DNA from: Defluviicoccus sp.
GTDB taxonomy: Bacteria > Pseudomonadota > Alphaproteobacteria > MPNO01
DNA length: 64,000 nucleotides
Assembly (NCBI GenBank): GCA_028820505.1
Contig: JAPPIT010000038.1
Span: 37,296-101,295 of the forward strand
Reading direction: 5' to 3'
Shown in pieces: positions 1 through 9,086 of the stretch (position 1 is the first letter of the stretch; each line of letters begins with the position of its first letter). A program made the translations under genes and the position numbers. The notes under the pieces are model-generated. The model had not been told where the DNA came from and made no database searches. It saw only the letters and a list, made by a program, of their open reading frames with translations.

Positions 1-768
1 GGCGCCGCCACGGTAGGCGTGCTGGAACTCGTTGCGTTCAACCCCGTCTCGGCGGCGCTATACGCGCAGTACCAGTCGATGGAAGCGAGTGTGCTCAACC
101 GTCGGTCCGCGTCGGCGGCAATCAGCGGCGGCAGCGTCTGGTTCCGCCAGCCGACCGGAAACGGCCATTACTTCATGCACGCCGAGAAGATAGAGCCCGC
201 CACCGGGCGGCTGTCGTCGGTGATGGTGCTGACGATGGCGGAAGGGGACGGATTCGTCGGCCGGATAGATGCGGACCGGGCTCGGCTCGGCTGGGGTTAC
301 TGGGCACTGTACGACGTCACTATCGAAGTCCCGCCCTCCCCCCCGCGCAGCGCGCCCGCATACCGTCTGGAAACGGATCTCACGCTGGACAAGATCCAGG
401 ACAGTTTCGCCGATCCGGCGACGATTTCCTTTTTCGAGCTTCCGGTCTTCGTTCGCGTGCTCGAAGCGGCCGGAGTCTCGGCGATCAGCCACCGTCTTCA
501 CTGGCAGACCCAACTGGCTCAACCGTTCCTGTTGATTTCGATCGTGCTCGTGGCCGCGACGTTTTCTCTTCGCCCGATACGCCGCGGCGGCACGCGCCTC
601 CTGTTCGTGACGGGCCTGATCTGCGGTTTCCTCCTGTTTATCGCGATGGACGTAATTACCGCTCTGGGCGCCTCGGCGCGGATCCCGGTCTGGCTGGCGG
701 CCTGGAGTCCGATGATAATCGCGACGATGTTGGGGTCCGCCATGTTGTTTCACCTCGAAGACGGTTGA
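1..768 (+). CDS. lptG: LptG-like LPS export permease, 3' part
   Basis: The gene is cut by the window start; 255 C-terminal residues are visible in frame from base 1. The visible part has a periplasmic beta-rich segment followed by three hydrophobic segments (about residues 175-190, 198-223 and 230-250), the usual end of YjgP/YjgQ-family permeases. LptG with LptF and LptB extracts LPS from the inner membrane and passes it to the LptC/A/D bridge. The downstream lptD starts 6 bases after the stop, and this gene pair is common in alphaproteobacteria, which favours LptG over LptF. The assignment rests on topology plus neighbour rather than on a single motif. Confidence 0.85.
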   Translation, partial: GAATVGVLELVAFNPVSAALYAQYQSMEASVLNRRSASAAISGGSVWFRQPTGNGHYFMHAEKIEPATGRLSSVMVLTMAEGDGFVGRIDADRARLGWGYWALYDVTIEVPPSPPRSAPAYRLETDLTLDKIQDSFADPATISFFELPVFVRVLEAAGVSAISHRLHWQTQLAQPFLLISIVLVAATFSLRPIRRGGTRLLFVTGLICGFLLFIAMDVITALGASARIPVWLAAWSPMIIATMLGSAMLFHLEDG

Positions 769-774
769 ACGGCC

Positions 775-2919
775 GTGCGTCGTCGGTTGAGAGCCGCGGC
801 TCTGGCGTTCGCGCTCGTTTGTCTTGGCGCGATCGCGCCGACGCAGGATGGAAATTCGGCTGTGCAATCCGCGAACAGGCCGGTTTCCATTCGGGCGGAC
901 GAGGTAACGCACAGTCGGTCCGGCGAGGTGGTGACCGCGACAGGCAATGTCGAGATCGCCCGGGACGGGCTCGTTCTTCGCGCCCAAAGGGTGCTCTACG
1001 ACAAGACCGCGGACCGCATGAGCGCCGCCGGCAATGTCGTCCTCGTCAATCCCTCCGGCGACGCGTTCTACGCCGATACCGTTGAGATCTCCGGCGACCT
1101 CAAGGACGCCGTTGCGAACGGGATCCGCGTCCGGCTTCGCGACAAGTCGCGCTTCGCGAGCGAGGCGGGACGGCTGATCGGCGGCACGAGGACCGAATTC
1201 GACACGGCGGTCTACACGACCTGTCCGGTTTGCAAGGACGACCCTGCCGGCGCTCCCCCCTGGCGGATCAGGGCCCAGGAGGTGGTCCGGGACACCGACA
1301 AGGAGACCATCGCCTACCGCAACGCCGTTCTGGAAGTCTGGGGCGTGCCCGTCCTCTATACGCCCTATTTCGAGCAACCCGATGTCGGGGTAAAGCGCAA
1401 GACGGGGATGCTCGTACCGACCTTCGGCTCCCACGGCGATCTCGGCATGATCGCACGGGTGCCGGTGTTTCTCGAAATTGCGCCCGACAAGGATGCGACG
1501 TTCACGCCGATCCTTACCGAAAACGAGGGCGGCGTAGGGTTGGTCGAATACCGGCAGCGATTTCACGGCGGTTCGTTGCGGGCCGAAGGCAGCGTAACGA
1601 GCGGCAGCACCGAGACGGAATATCGCACCCTGCGCGGCCATTTCGATGTCGGCATAAACTACGACATCGACAGCAATTGGCGGTCCGGCGCCACGGTCAG
1701 CGTCGCTTCCGACGATACCTATCTCGGCCGGTACGAGTTTTCGGACGACCGGACGCTCACCAGCAACGTCTTCCTGGAAGGTTTCTTCGGCCGCAACTAC
1801 GCCGCCGGCAATCTGTACCGTTTCCAGGGTCTGCGGCCGACCGACGATTCGAACACCATCCCGCTGGTCATGCCGGAGTTGGACTTCAGCATGTTGAGCG
1901 CGCGCGACCGGCTCGGCGGGCGTTTCGGGATCGACGGAAATGTGCGCAGCCTGGTTCGCTCGGTCGGCCCCGACAGCGTGAGGATGTCTTTGGACACCGG
2001 TTGGCAGCTTCCCTATACGAGCCCCCGCGGCCAGCGCCTGAACCTCTTTGCACGGCTGCAGACGGACGGCTACTGGATCGACGACCTGGACGACGGCGAC
2101 AAGCCGGGCGAACGGACCGCCGATGTAACCGGCAGGGCCTTTCCGCAGGCGGGGCTCGACTGGCGCTATCCGCTGGTCCGGCACAGCGGCGGGTTCTCGC
2201 AGATCGTGGAGCCGATCATGGGCTTCGTCGTCGCGCCGCGAGGCGGCAATTCCGATCGCATTCCCAACGAGGACAGCCTCGATCTCGAGCTGGACGACAC
2301 CAATGTCTTCGACCGGTCGCGCGCCACGGGACTGGATCTGGTGGAGAACGGCAAGCGGATGTATTACGGCCTTCAGGGCAGGCTGCTCGGTCATCGCCGC
2401 GTGGAGGCGAACGCGTTCCTGGGGCAGAGCTACCGTTTCGGCGGCAGCGAGCTGTTTCCGGCCGGCGCCGGGCTGGACGAGGACTTTTCGGACGTCGTCG
2501 GCCGCGTCGAGTTGGGATACCGCGAATATCTGCGGTTTCTTTACCGGTTCCGCTACGACTACGAGAGGCTGCGGTCGAGACGGGACGAGGTCGGTGCCTC
2601 TTTCGGCCCCGACGCCTTCCGGGTCTCGGCCGATTACCTCTTTATCGACCGTCAGCCGGCGCCGTCCGGTATCGAGGACCGCAGGGAAATAAACCTCGGC
2701 TTCGACGCGAAGGTTACCGACTCCGTTACGCTACGCGGCGAGACCCAGCGCGATCTCCAGGCGGGTCGCTATTTGTGGCATCGCGGCGAAATCGGTTATC
2801 GGGCGGACTGCTACGATATTTCCTTCAATTTCGAGCGATCCATGACCCGGGACCGGGACATCCGGCCCGCGAACACCTTCCTCTTGCGGGTCGGTCTGAC
2901 GGCGCCGCGCGCAAACTAG
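775..2919 (+). CDS. lptD: LPS-assembly protein LptD
   Basis: A 714-residue outer-membrane LPS translocon subunit that inserts LPS into the outer leaflet with LptE. A GTG start 6 bases after lptG gives a basic, hydrophobic signal peptide (about residues 1-22). Residues about 35-140 form the OstA/LptA-like domain (ADEVTHSRSGEVVTATGNVE) and the rest is a beta-barrel rich in alternating aromatic residues ending in LLRVGLTAP. A CxxC pair lies at C150 and C153 and a single Cys near residue 679, so a reduced version of the LptD disulfide system may exist. Its stop codon overlaps the stop of the convergent SDR gene within a CTAG. Confidence 0.93.
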   Translation: MRRRLRAAALAFALVCLGAIAPTQDGNSAVQSANRPVSIRADEVTHSRSGEVVTATGNVEIARDGLVLRAQRVLYDKTADRMSAAGNVVLVNPSGDAFYADTVEISGDLKDAVANGIRVRLRDKSRFASEAGRLIGGTRTEFDTAVYTTCPVCKDDPAGAPPWRIRAQEVVRDTDKETIAYRNAVLEVWGVPVLYTPYFEQPDVGVKRKTGMLVPTFGSHGDLGMIARVPVFLEIAPDKDATFTPILTENEGGVGLVEYRQRFHGGSLRAEGSVTSGSTETEYRTLRGHFDVGINYDIDSNWRSGATVSVASDDTYLGRYEFSDDRTLTSNVFLEGFFGRNYAAGNLYRFQGLRPTDDSNTIPLVMPELDFSMLSARDRLGGRFGIDGNVRSLVRSVGPDSVRMSLDTGWQLPYTSPRGQRLNLFARLQTDGYWIDDLDDGDKPGERTADVTGRAFPQAGLDWRYPLVRHSGGFSQIVEPIMGFVVAPRGGNSDRIPNEDSLDLELDDTNVFDRSRATGLDLVENGKRMYYGLQGRLLGHRRVEANAFLGQSYRFGGSELFPAGAGLDEDFSDVVGRVELGYREYLRFLYRFRYDYERLRSRRDEVGASFGPDAFRVSADYLFIDRQPAPSGIEDRREINLGFDAKVTDSVTLRGETQRDLQAGRYLWHRGEIGYRADCYDISFNFERSMTRDRDIRPANTFLLRVGLTAPRAN

Positions 2920-3641
2920 CCCGGCAGGTAGGCCGCCATTTCCTTTTCGACCGCTTTGGCGTCCCGAGCGAGGCCCTCGCTGAGCCCCTGCGCCATGGCA
3001 TCCGGGTAGAGATCCTCGACGACGTTTGCGATCGCCTCGACGATGGCGGCAGCGACATCTTCGGGCCGGGCATCGCCGCCCGGCGTCATGTCGGTATCGA
3101 CCGCGCCCGGCAGGACTCCCATGACATGCGTCCCCTGCGCCGCGAGTTCGGCGCGGACGCCCTGCGTCATGGAGTATTCCGCGGCCTTCGATGCGCAATA
3201 GCTGCCGAGCGCCGGGAGGCTCACCCGTCCGATCGCCGAGAGTATGTTGACGATCATGCCGCCGCCGTTCGCCTTCAGCACCGGAGCGAAAGCGCGGCAC
3301 ATCGAAAGCGTGCCCAGATAGTTCACCTCGATCTCGGCGCGCGCGTTGGCCAGCGCTTCGGGCTCGGCGATCAGCGGACGGTTCCGGTTGACGCCCGCAT
3401 TGTTGATCAGCAGCGTCACATCGGCGCAATGTTCGGCCGCCGCGGCGACCTGGGCGAGGTCCGTTACATCGAGCGCGACCGGAACGATCCGTTCGTTTTC
3501 GGCGAGCGCGCCCAGCTTCGCAGGATCGCGCGCGCCGGCGTAAATTCTCGGTGCCCCCGCCGCCAGCAGGCAGTCGACGATGCGGCGGCCGATTCCCCGG
3601 TTCGCGCCGGTAACGAGGATCGCAGCGTTCGAAATATCCAT
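2916..3641 (-). CDS. SDR family oxidoreductase
   Basis: A 241-residue classical short-chain dehydrogenase/reductase. The Rossmann NAD(P) motif TGANRGIG is at residues 11-18, NNAG at 80-83, and the catalytic Ser135, Tyr148 and Lys152 (YCASK) are all present. Length is typical. It starts 9 bases after the dienelactone-hydrolase-like gene upstream on the same strand, so the two are probably co-transcribed. Substrate cannot be read from the sequence; reduction of a ketone or aldehyde linked to the neighbouring hydrolase is only an inference. Confidence 0.85.
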   Translation of the reverse strand: MDISNAAILVTGANRGIGRRIVDCLLAAGAPRIYAGARDPAKLGALAENERIVPVALDVTDLAQVAAAAEHCADVTLLINNAGVNRNRPLIAEPEALANARAEIEVNYLGTLSMCRAFAPVLKANGGGMIVNILSAIGRVSLPALGSYCASKAAEYSMTQGVRAELAAQGTHVMGVLPGAVDTDMTPGGDARPEDVAAAIVEAIANVVEDLYPDAMAQGLSEGLARDAKAVEKEMAAYLPG

Positions 3642-3650
3642 CGCCGGCCC

Positions 3651-4889
3651 CTATTCCGCGGGTTCGCTTTCGGCCCAGCGGGACATCAGCCGGTTGGAAT
3701 CCTCCTTCGTGGCATCCAGCATCTTCCGGGCCACGTCGTGTCCGCCGACCGGCAGGCCGGTCGGGTCGAGCAGTCCGATCTGGACCAGAACCGAGGCCTG
3801 ATCCCAGTAGATATGCTCGTGATAAAGCTTGTCGCCGCGGAAATTGATGATCGCGACGACCGGCATCTCGACGTATTTCCCGGTCGGGGCCACGCCCGGC
3901 AGGAGCCAGTCGATCTCCGTCGTGTGGGTGAAGCAGAACAGCATCTCGTCGACCACGCGGTCGGCGCCGATGGTGCGAGAAACCGGGATAAGCCTGGTGT
4001 CCTCGGGATTGGCGTGGACGAAATGGTTGAGATAGAAGCGATGGAGGTTCTTGTAGCCCACACCGCCCGTCATCGTCGGGATGTGGTTGACGTAGGGTTC
4101 CGGCACCATCGTCGCCATGGTGGCGTCCACGTCGCGGGTGATGAACTCGTATTCGCAGTGCATGTCCCACAGATGGCTGAGATCGTAGCTGGGGCCCATG
4201 GTCCGCCGGAGCGCGGCGATCGTCCGGCTGTGCGCCATCGATGAGGACGGCTTGTCGAAGACATCGCGGTCGCCGTTGTAGAAGCCGTGGTCGGCGCCCG
4301 GATAGCTGTAGATCTCGATGTCGGTCCGGTCCTTGAAGGCTTCGCGCAGTGCGGCGACGCCTTCCGGCGGCATCCATTGGTCGAGCTCCGGGCAATGGAA
4401 CACCATCGGACATTCGATGTTCCCGGCCTCGCCCAGAAGGTCGGGCAGACCGACGCCGTAGAACGAGATCGAGACGGTGGGGTCGAGCCGGGCGGCGGTC
4501 AGATAGGCAAGCTTGCCGCCGAGGCAGAAACCCATGAAGCCGACCTGGCCGGTGCATTCGGGCAGCGCGCGGAGCGCATCCATGGCCGCGCCGATATCCT
4601 CGATCGACCGGTCGATGTCGAATCGCTCGAAGTGGCCGAACGCCGTGGCGAATTCCTCCTCCGAGTAACCGAGCTCGATCCCGGGCTCGATGCGCCAGAA
4701 GAGGTCGGGCGCGAGCACGACATAGCCTTCCTCGGCAAAATAATCGGCGGTCGCGCGCATCGTCGCGTTGATTCCGAATATTTCCTGGCCCAGAACCAGG
4801 CCCGGCCCGGACCCCGCATCCGGTACGGCGAGGTATCCGTTGAACCTGCCGCCGTCGCGCGCGTCGATCTCGATCGTGCGTCCTGCCAT
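3651..4889 (-). CDS. Dienelactone hydrolase - SnoaL-like fusion protein
   Basis: A 412-residue protein in two parts. Residues 1 to about 230 are a dienelactone hydrolase with the complete active-site set Glu36 (GQEIFG), Cys122 (GFCLGG), Asp170 and His201 (GADHGF). Residues about 250-412 resemble a SnoaL/NTF2-like fold (MHCEYEFITRDVDATMATM and a later HTTEIDWLLPG segment). Ordinary dienelactone hydrolases are about 235 residues, so this is a fusion. An SD-like GGAGG precedes the ATG. The hydrolase probably opens a lactone or enol ester; the role of the C-terminal half is unknown. It forms a two-gene unit with the downstream SDR. Confidence 0.85.
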   Translation of the reverse strand: MAGRTIEIDARDGGRFNGYLAVPDAGSGPGLVLGQEIFGINATMRATADYFAEEGYVVLAPDLFWRIEPGIELGYSEEEFATAFGHFERFDIDRSIEDIGAAMDALRALPECTGQVGFMGFCLGGKLAYLTAARLDPTVSISFYGVGLPDLLGEAGNIECPMVFHCPELDQWMPPEGVAALREAFKDRTDIEIYSYPGADHGFYNGDRDVFDKPSSSMAHSRTIAALRRTMGPSYDLSHLWDMHCEYEFITRDVDATMATMVPEPYVNHIPTMTGGVGYKNLHRFYLNHFVHANPEDTRLIPVSRTIGADRVVDEMLFCFTHTTEIDWLLPGVAPTGKYVEMPVVAIINFRGDKLYHEHIYWDQASVLVQIGLLDPTGLPVGGHDVARKMLDATKEDSNRLMSRWAESEPAE

Positions 4890-4949
4890 GTCTGCCTCCT
4901 CGCCCGCATGTCAAGATTTTCAGGCACTATAGATGAATACCGCCGCTTT

Positions 4950-5450
4950 TCAGTCGTCGTCGAGATAGAGTCCGTGCGCGCGGTGCCAGTCCTCGATTCC
5001 CCGGTCGGGGTAGACCTCGAAACGCGAAATGTCCGGGCCTTCCGGAATGTCGACCCAGCCCGGGGCATAGCGCGTCATAAGAACCGTCTTTTCGGGCGGC
5101 CGGGGAAGCGGCGTGTCGATCGCCGAGGCGAACGGGTGGACGAGCTCCGGCCAGCTCGGGTCCCACACCCAGAGCGCGGAGCCGCATTTGTTGCAGAAGC
5201 TGCGCCGCGCCGTGCTTAGCCCGTCCGCCTCCAGGTGGCTTCGCTCGTTGTCCGCCGCCCGGTAGATCGTGATGTTGTCTTCGCCCTCGATTTCCAGCGT
5301 GTCGGCTGCGCCCATGATGTTGATGGCGTAGCCGCCCCCGCCCGCCGTCTTGCGGCATATCGAGCAGTAGCAGAAATTGTAGGGGTGGGGCGTGCGCGAA
5401 ACGAAGCCGAATCTCACCGCGCCGCAATGGCAGGACCCTTCGAGTTTCAC
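4950..5450 (-). CDS. GFA/CENP-V family zinc protein
   Basis: A 166-residue glutathione-dependent formaldehyde-activating (GFA) family protein with the three cysteine motifs of the fold: Cys7/Cys9 (SCHCG), Cys27/Cys29/Cys32 (CYCSIC) and Cys86/Cys89 (CNKC), predicted to bind two zinc ions. I chose the GTG at 5450 because a GGGAG stretch lies 8 bases upstream and the protein then starts right at the conserved domain. A longer in-frame start at 5528 would add a tail without homology features and leave only 8 bases to the divergent gene. Members are often glutathione S-adduct processing enzymes; the substrate here is unknown. Confidence 0.8.
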   Translation of the reverse strand: MKLEGSCHCGAVRFGFVSRTPHPYNFCYCSICRKTAGGGGYAINIMGAADTLEIEGEDNITIYRAADNERSHLEADGLSTARRSFCNKCGSALWVWDPSWPELVHPFASAIDTPLPRPPEKTVLMTRYAPGWVDIPEGPDISRFEVYPDRGIEDWHRAHGLYLDDD

Positions 5451-5536
5451 CTTCCGATCTCCCTCTCGCGTCACCGGACAATAGCGCACGCCCGGCCTGT
5501 TGCGGCAAGCCGTCGCCGCAATCATCATCCTCGTCG

Positions 5537-6286
5537 ATGTCCATAGAATCGCTTGCCGTCGTCATCGCCGCGCTGCTCGTCGGGACCCTCGGCAAGGCGA
5601 TCACCGGGTTCGGGCTGCCGCTGTTTGCCGTGCCCGCGATGGCGGCATTCATCGACGTCCAGACGGCCGTGGTGGTGATGGTGCTGCCGTCGACGCTGTC
5701 CAATGTGTGGCTGATGTGGACCTTCCGGCGCAGCGCGGCGGCGATCCCCGGGATTTGGGCGGGGCTCGGCTGCGGCGTGCTGGGTATCGGGATCGGCGCC
5801 TGGCTGCTGAGCGCGCTCGATCCCGCGATCATGGCGCTCGTGCTCTCCGGCTGGATCGCCGTCTACCTGCTGACCGAGCTCGCGCGCTACGAGATTTCGC
5901 CGCGGCTGACCGAGAATCGGGGCGTGTTCGCCACGGCGGTCGGCCTTGCCGGCGTCTGCCAGGGCGCGACCGGGATCGCCGGGCCGATCCTGGTCACTTT
6001 CATGTACGCGATGCGGCGGTCCCGCGAAGTCGTGGTGTTCGCGCTCTCCGCGGTGTTCCTGTCCTATGGCGTCGTCCAGGCGGGGTTCTATTTGTCGCTC
6101 GGGCTGGTGAGCGAGGAGCGGCTCTGGCAGAGCGCGGCGGCGACGATCCCGGTGATCCTCGGCATGCCGCTGGGTCTCTGGATCGGACGCCGGATCCAGG
6201 CGCGCGCGTTCCGTCATCTCGTCCGGGCGCTGCTGCTTGCCGCCGGGGTCAAGCTGTTCGTCGACGGCCTCGGCGCGCTCGGCTGA
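5537..6286 (+). CDS. TauE/SafE family sulfite exporter-like permease
   Basis: A 249-residue membrane protein with about eight hydrophobic helices arranged as two related halves, each with a Gly-rich loop (GTLGKAITGFGLP near residue 20; CQGATGIAGP near 140) typical of the TauE/SafE family. Members move sulfite, sulfoacetate or other organic anions. It is divergent from the GFA gene and its stop lies 3 bases from the stop of the convergent MFS gene. Substrate cannot be assigned. Confidence 0.85.
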   Translation: MSIESLAVVIAALLVGTLGKAITGFGLPLFAVPAMAAFIDVQTAVVVMVLPSTLSNVWLMWTFRRSAAAIPGIWAGLGCGVLGIGIGAWLLSALDPAIMALVLSGWIAVYLLTELARYEISPRLTENRGVFATAVGLAGVCQGATGIAGPILVTFMYAMRRSREVVVFALSAVFLSYGVVQAGFYLSLGLVSEERLWQSAAATIPVILGMPLGLWIGRRIQARAFRHLVRALLLAAGVKLFVDGLGALG

Positions 6287-6289
6287 GGT

Positions 6290-7519
6290 TCAGGCGGCGT
6301 CGAGCGAAGGCTCGCGGGCGCGGCCGAACAGCGTGAACCAGATCATGATCGCCACCGCGATCCCGAGCGCCGGCAGCGCGGTAATGTTGACCCAGCTCCA
6401 CCCGAAGAAATGGAACAGCGCGCCCGAGGAAAGCGAGCCCATGGCGATGAAGGTGTAGGCGATGAAATTGGACGCGCCCTGCGCCTTGTTGCGCTCGGCC
6501 GGCGTATAGGCGCCCGCGAGCAGGGTCGTCCCCGCGGTGAATGCGAAGTTCCAGCCGACGCCCAGCAGCAGCATCGCCAGCCAGTAGTCGAACACGGCCT
6601 CGCCGCTCAGGGCCACCGCGACGCAGACGAACTGGAGCGCGAACCCGGTGAAGATGATCGCGATCTCGCCCACCTTCTTGATGAACCAGCCGGTCACGAA
6701 GGACGGCCCGAACATCCCGAGGCTGTGCCACATGATCACCCAGGCGGTCGATTCGAACGCGTGGTGCGAATGCGACATCGCCAGCGGCGCGGCGGTCATC
6801 AACATTGCCATCACGCTGTGCGCGATCAACACCGACGCCGTGGCCGCGACGAAACTGGGCTGGACGACAATGGTACCGAGCGGGCGCTGTTTCTGTGCCG
6901 CCTGGGCGGCGGTGAGCGGCGGGATGTTGAGGAACATCAGCACCAGCGCGCTCAGCAGGGTCGAGATGAGGAGGAAGAGGTAGGAACCGAGGAACCTCGC
7001 ATCTGCGAACATGTGCTCGCCGATCTTGGAAAATTCGGCGCCGACGACAGAGGCGACGACGCCGCCCGCGAGGACCAGCGAGATCGCCGTGCCGCGAAAC
7101 TCCCGCGATGCGGTGTCGGCCGCGGCGAAACGGTAGAGCTGCGCGAAGCCGGAGAAGAACCCGAAGATCAGGTTGCCGATCGTGAAGGTCCAGAAATCGG
7201 CCTCGACGATGCCGATCATGCAGACCGCGCCGCCCGCGGCGCCGATCAGCGAGCCAATGACGAAACCGGCCCGGCGCCCCACCCGGCGCATCAGCATCGA
7301 GGCGGGGTAGGAGGCCGCGGCGGTGCCGACCACCACCAGCGCCGCCGGCAGCGTCGCCAGCCCCTTGTGCTCGGCGAAGCTCAGGGCGACCAGCGCGGCC
7401 GTCGCGACCAGCAGCGTGCGGCCGGCGCCGAACAAGGTCTGGCAAATCGCGAGCACCAGCACGTTGCGCCGTTCCTGGACGGTGAACACCGACCAGATTG
7501 CCGACAGGACCCTGTTCAT
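6290..7519 (-). CDS. MFS transporter
   Basis: A 409-residue major facilitator with about 12 hydrophobic segments, a loop 2-3 basic motif variant (SMLMRRVGRRAGFVIG, about residues 74-90) and a second-half equivalent (GWFIKKVGEIAIIF). Length and topology are typical of drug or metabolite efflux MFS proteins. It is divergent from the amidohydrolase gene that starts at 7627; the shared 107-base region may hold both promoters. Substrate unknown. Confidence 0.85.
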   Translation of the reverse strand: MNRVLSAIWSVFTVQERRNVLVLAICQTLFGAGRTLLVATAALVALSFAEHKGLATLPAALVVVGTAAASYPASMLMRRVGRRAGFVIGSLIGAAGGAVCMIGIVEADFWTFTIGNLIFGFFSGFAQLYRFAAADTASREFRGTAISLVLAGGVVASVVGAEFSKIGEHMFADARFLGSYLFLLISTLLSALVLMFLNIPPLTAAQAAQKQRPLGTIVVQPSFVAATASVLIAHSVMAMLMTAAPLAMSHSHHAFESTAWVIMWHSLGMFGPSFVTGWFIKKVGEIAIIFTGFALQFVCVAVALSGEAVFDYWLAMLLLGVGWNFAFTAGTTLLAGAYTPAERNKAQGASNFIAYTFIAMGSLSSGALFHFFGWSWVNITALPALGIAVAIMIWFTLFGRAREPSLDAA

Positions 7520-7626
7520 GCGGATCGGTTGCTCCCGCGCGGACGCATCGTGCCCGGGTTGATAAGATCACGTCCCATCTTAGCCGCCCGCGCGCGGCCG
7601 AATCCAACCGGAGACCGAATCCCCAA

Positions 7627-9027
7627 ATGCCCAGCACCGCCGACAGGCTGATTACGAATATCGACTGGCTGATCACAGTCGACGAGCGCCGCCGAATCGT
7701 CCGCGACGCCGCGGTGGCGGTTGCGGACGGGAAGATCGCGGCGGTCGGCAAGACGGCGGCGCTCGAGGCCGAATGGCAGGCCGGAGAAGTGACCGACGCC
7801 AGCGGCATGGTGGGAACGCCGGGCTTCGTCGACAACCACCTCCATTCCTCGTTCCAGATGGCGCGCGGGCTCGCCGACGAGGCCAACGCGCAGTCCTTCC
7901 TGTTCGACCACATGTATCCCTACGAAGGGGCGATGGAGCGGGACGACGTGCTGGTCAGCGCGTCGCTGACCGCGATGGAGATGCTGCGCCACGGGGTGAC
8001 CTGTTTCGTCGATCCGGGAAACTATCACCCCGACGCGACCGTCGAGGCGGTCGGCGGTGCGGGGATGCGAATGGTGATCGCGCGGTCCTCCTTCGACCGC
8101 ACCAAATCGGTGATGGGGATCCTGCCCGAGGCGATGATCGAGACCGCCGACGACTGCATCGCGCGGACGGCGGAATTGATGGAACGCTTCGACGGCGCGC
8201 ATGACGGGCGGATCTCGGTCAGCGCCTCGTTCCGCGGGCTCAACAACGCCTCCGACGCGCTGATCTTGGGCCTGAAGACTCTCGCCGACGAGCACGGTTG
8301 CCTGCTCCAGACCCATGCGTGCTTCTCCTACTCGACCCATGACGGTTGCCTCGCGGCGTTCGGGGCGCCGGAGATCGAGCGGCTCGAGACGCTCGGCGTG
8401 CTCGACGAGCGCATGCTGCTGGTCCATTCCGGCTGGCTGGAGCCGCACGAGGTGGAGATCGTCGCCCGGCGCCGTCCCACCCTGGTCGCCGCGCCGTCGT
8501 CGAGCATGCACAACGGCTACGGCAATTTCGTCATGGGGAAGCTGCCCGAGCTCGCCGCGCTCGGCGTCAACGTCGCCATCGGATCGGACCATGCGTGTTC
8601 CGGCATCACCGACATGGCGCAGGAGATGCTGCTGCTTGCCGGCGGCTACAAGGAGGCGCGGATCAACCCGCGCGTCCTGCCGCCGGAGCAGGTGATCGAA
8701 ATGGCGACGATCAACGGCGCTCGCGGCGCCGGGCTCGCCGACCGGATCGGCTCCATCGAGGTCGGGAAGGAGGCCGATATCGTCCTGTTCGACACCCGCT
8801 ACCCGGAATGGCAGCCGCTCTACAACCCGGTCTCCAACCTGGTCTACGCCGCGACCGGCAATTCGGTGAGCGAGGTGTTCGTCGGCGGCGCCCACCTCGT
8901 CTCCGGAGGCCGCTGCACGACGATCGACGAAGACGCCGTGCTGCGCGAGGTCGCGGCGACCGCCGAGCGCATCGCCGGGCGCCTCGACATGGACCGCATC
9001 GTCAAACTGACCTGGCCGGTGGAGTAG
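7627..9027 (+). CDS. Amidohydrolase (cytosine deaminase / AtzA-SsnA-like)
   Basis: A 466-residue metal-dependent hydrolase of the amidohydrolase superfamily. Metal ligands are visible: His71 and His73 (DNHLHSS), His230 (QTHACFS), His267 (LVHSGW) and Asp321 (GSDHACSG), the pattern of mononuclear deaminases and chlorohydrolases. The ATG at 7627 gives the standard N-terminal beta-sandwich start (LITNIDWLITVDE). It probably deaminates or dechlorinates a nitrogen heterocycle or guanidine-type compound; sequence alone does not say which. The next gene, a CmcJ-like oxygenase, follows on the same strand after 59 bases. Confidence 0.85.
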   Translation: MPSTADRLITNIDWLITVDERRRIVRDAAVAVADGKIAAVGKTAALEAEWQAGEVTDASGMVGTPGFVDNHLHSSFQMARGLADEANAQSFLFDHMYPYEGAMERDDVLVSASLTAMEMLRHGVTCFVDPGNYHPDATVEAVGGAGMRMVIARSSFDRTKSVMGILPEAMIETADDCIARTAELMERFDGAHDGRISVSASFRGLNNASDALILGLKTLADEHGCLLQTHACFSYSTHDGCLAAFGAPEIERLETLGVLDERMLLVHSGWLEPHEVEIVARRRPTLVAAPSSSMHNGYGNFVMGKLPELAALGVNVAIGSDHACSGITDMAQEMLLLAGGYKEARINPRVLPPEQVIEMATINGARGAGLADRIGSIEVGKEADIVLFDTRYPEWQPLYNPVSNLVYAATGNSVSEVFVGGAHLVSGGRCTTIDEDAVLREVAATAERIAGRLDMDRIVKLTWPVE

Positions 9028-9086
9028 CGTCCGCTGCGGCTTGCTCCTATGCTCGCGCCAACGTCGATACAGCCGGACGGGCCTCC

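Noticed and set aside
58..2394. A 778-codon open frame on the minus strand across lptG/lptD.
   Set aside because: High GC leaves long antisense frames. The translation has no domain, is rich in Arg/Gly/Ala, and lies fully over well-supported genes.
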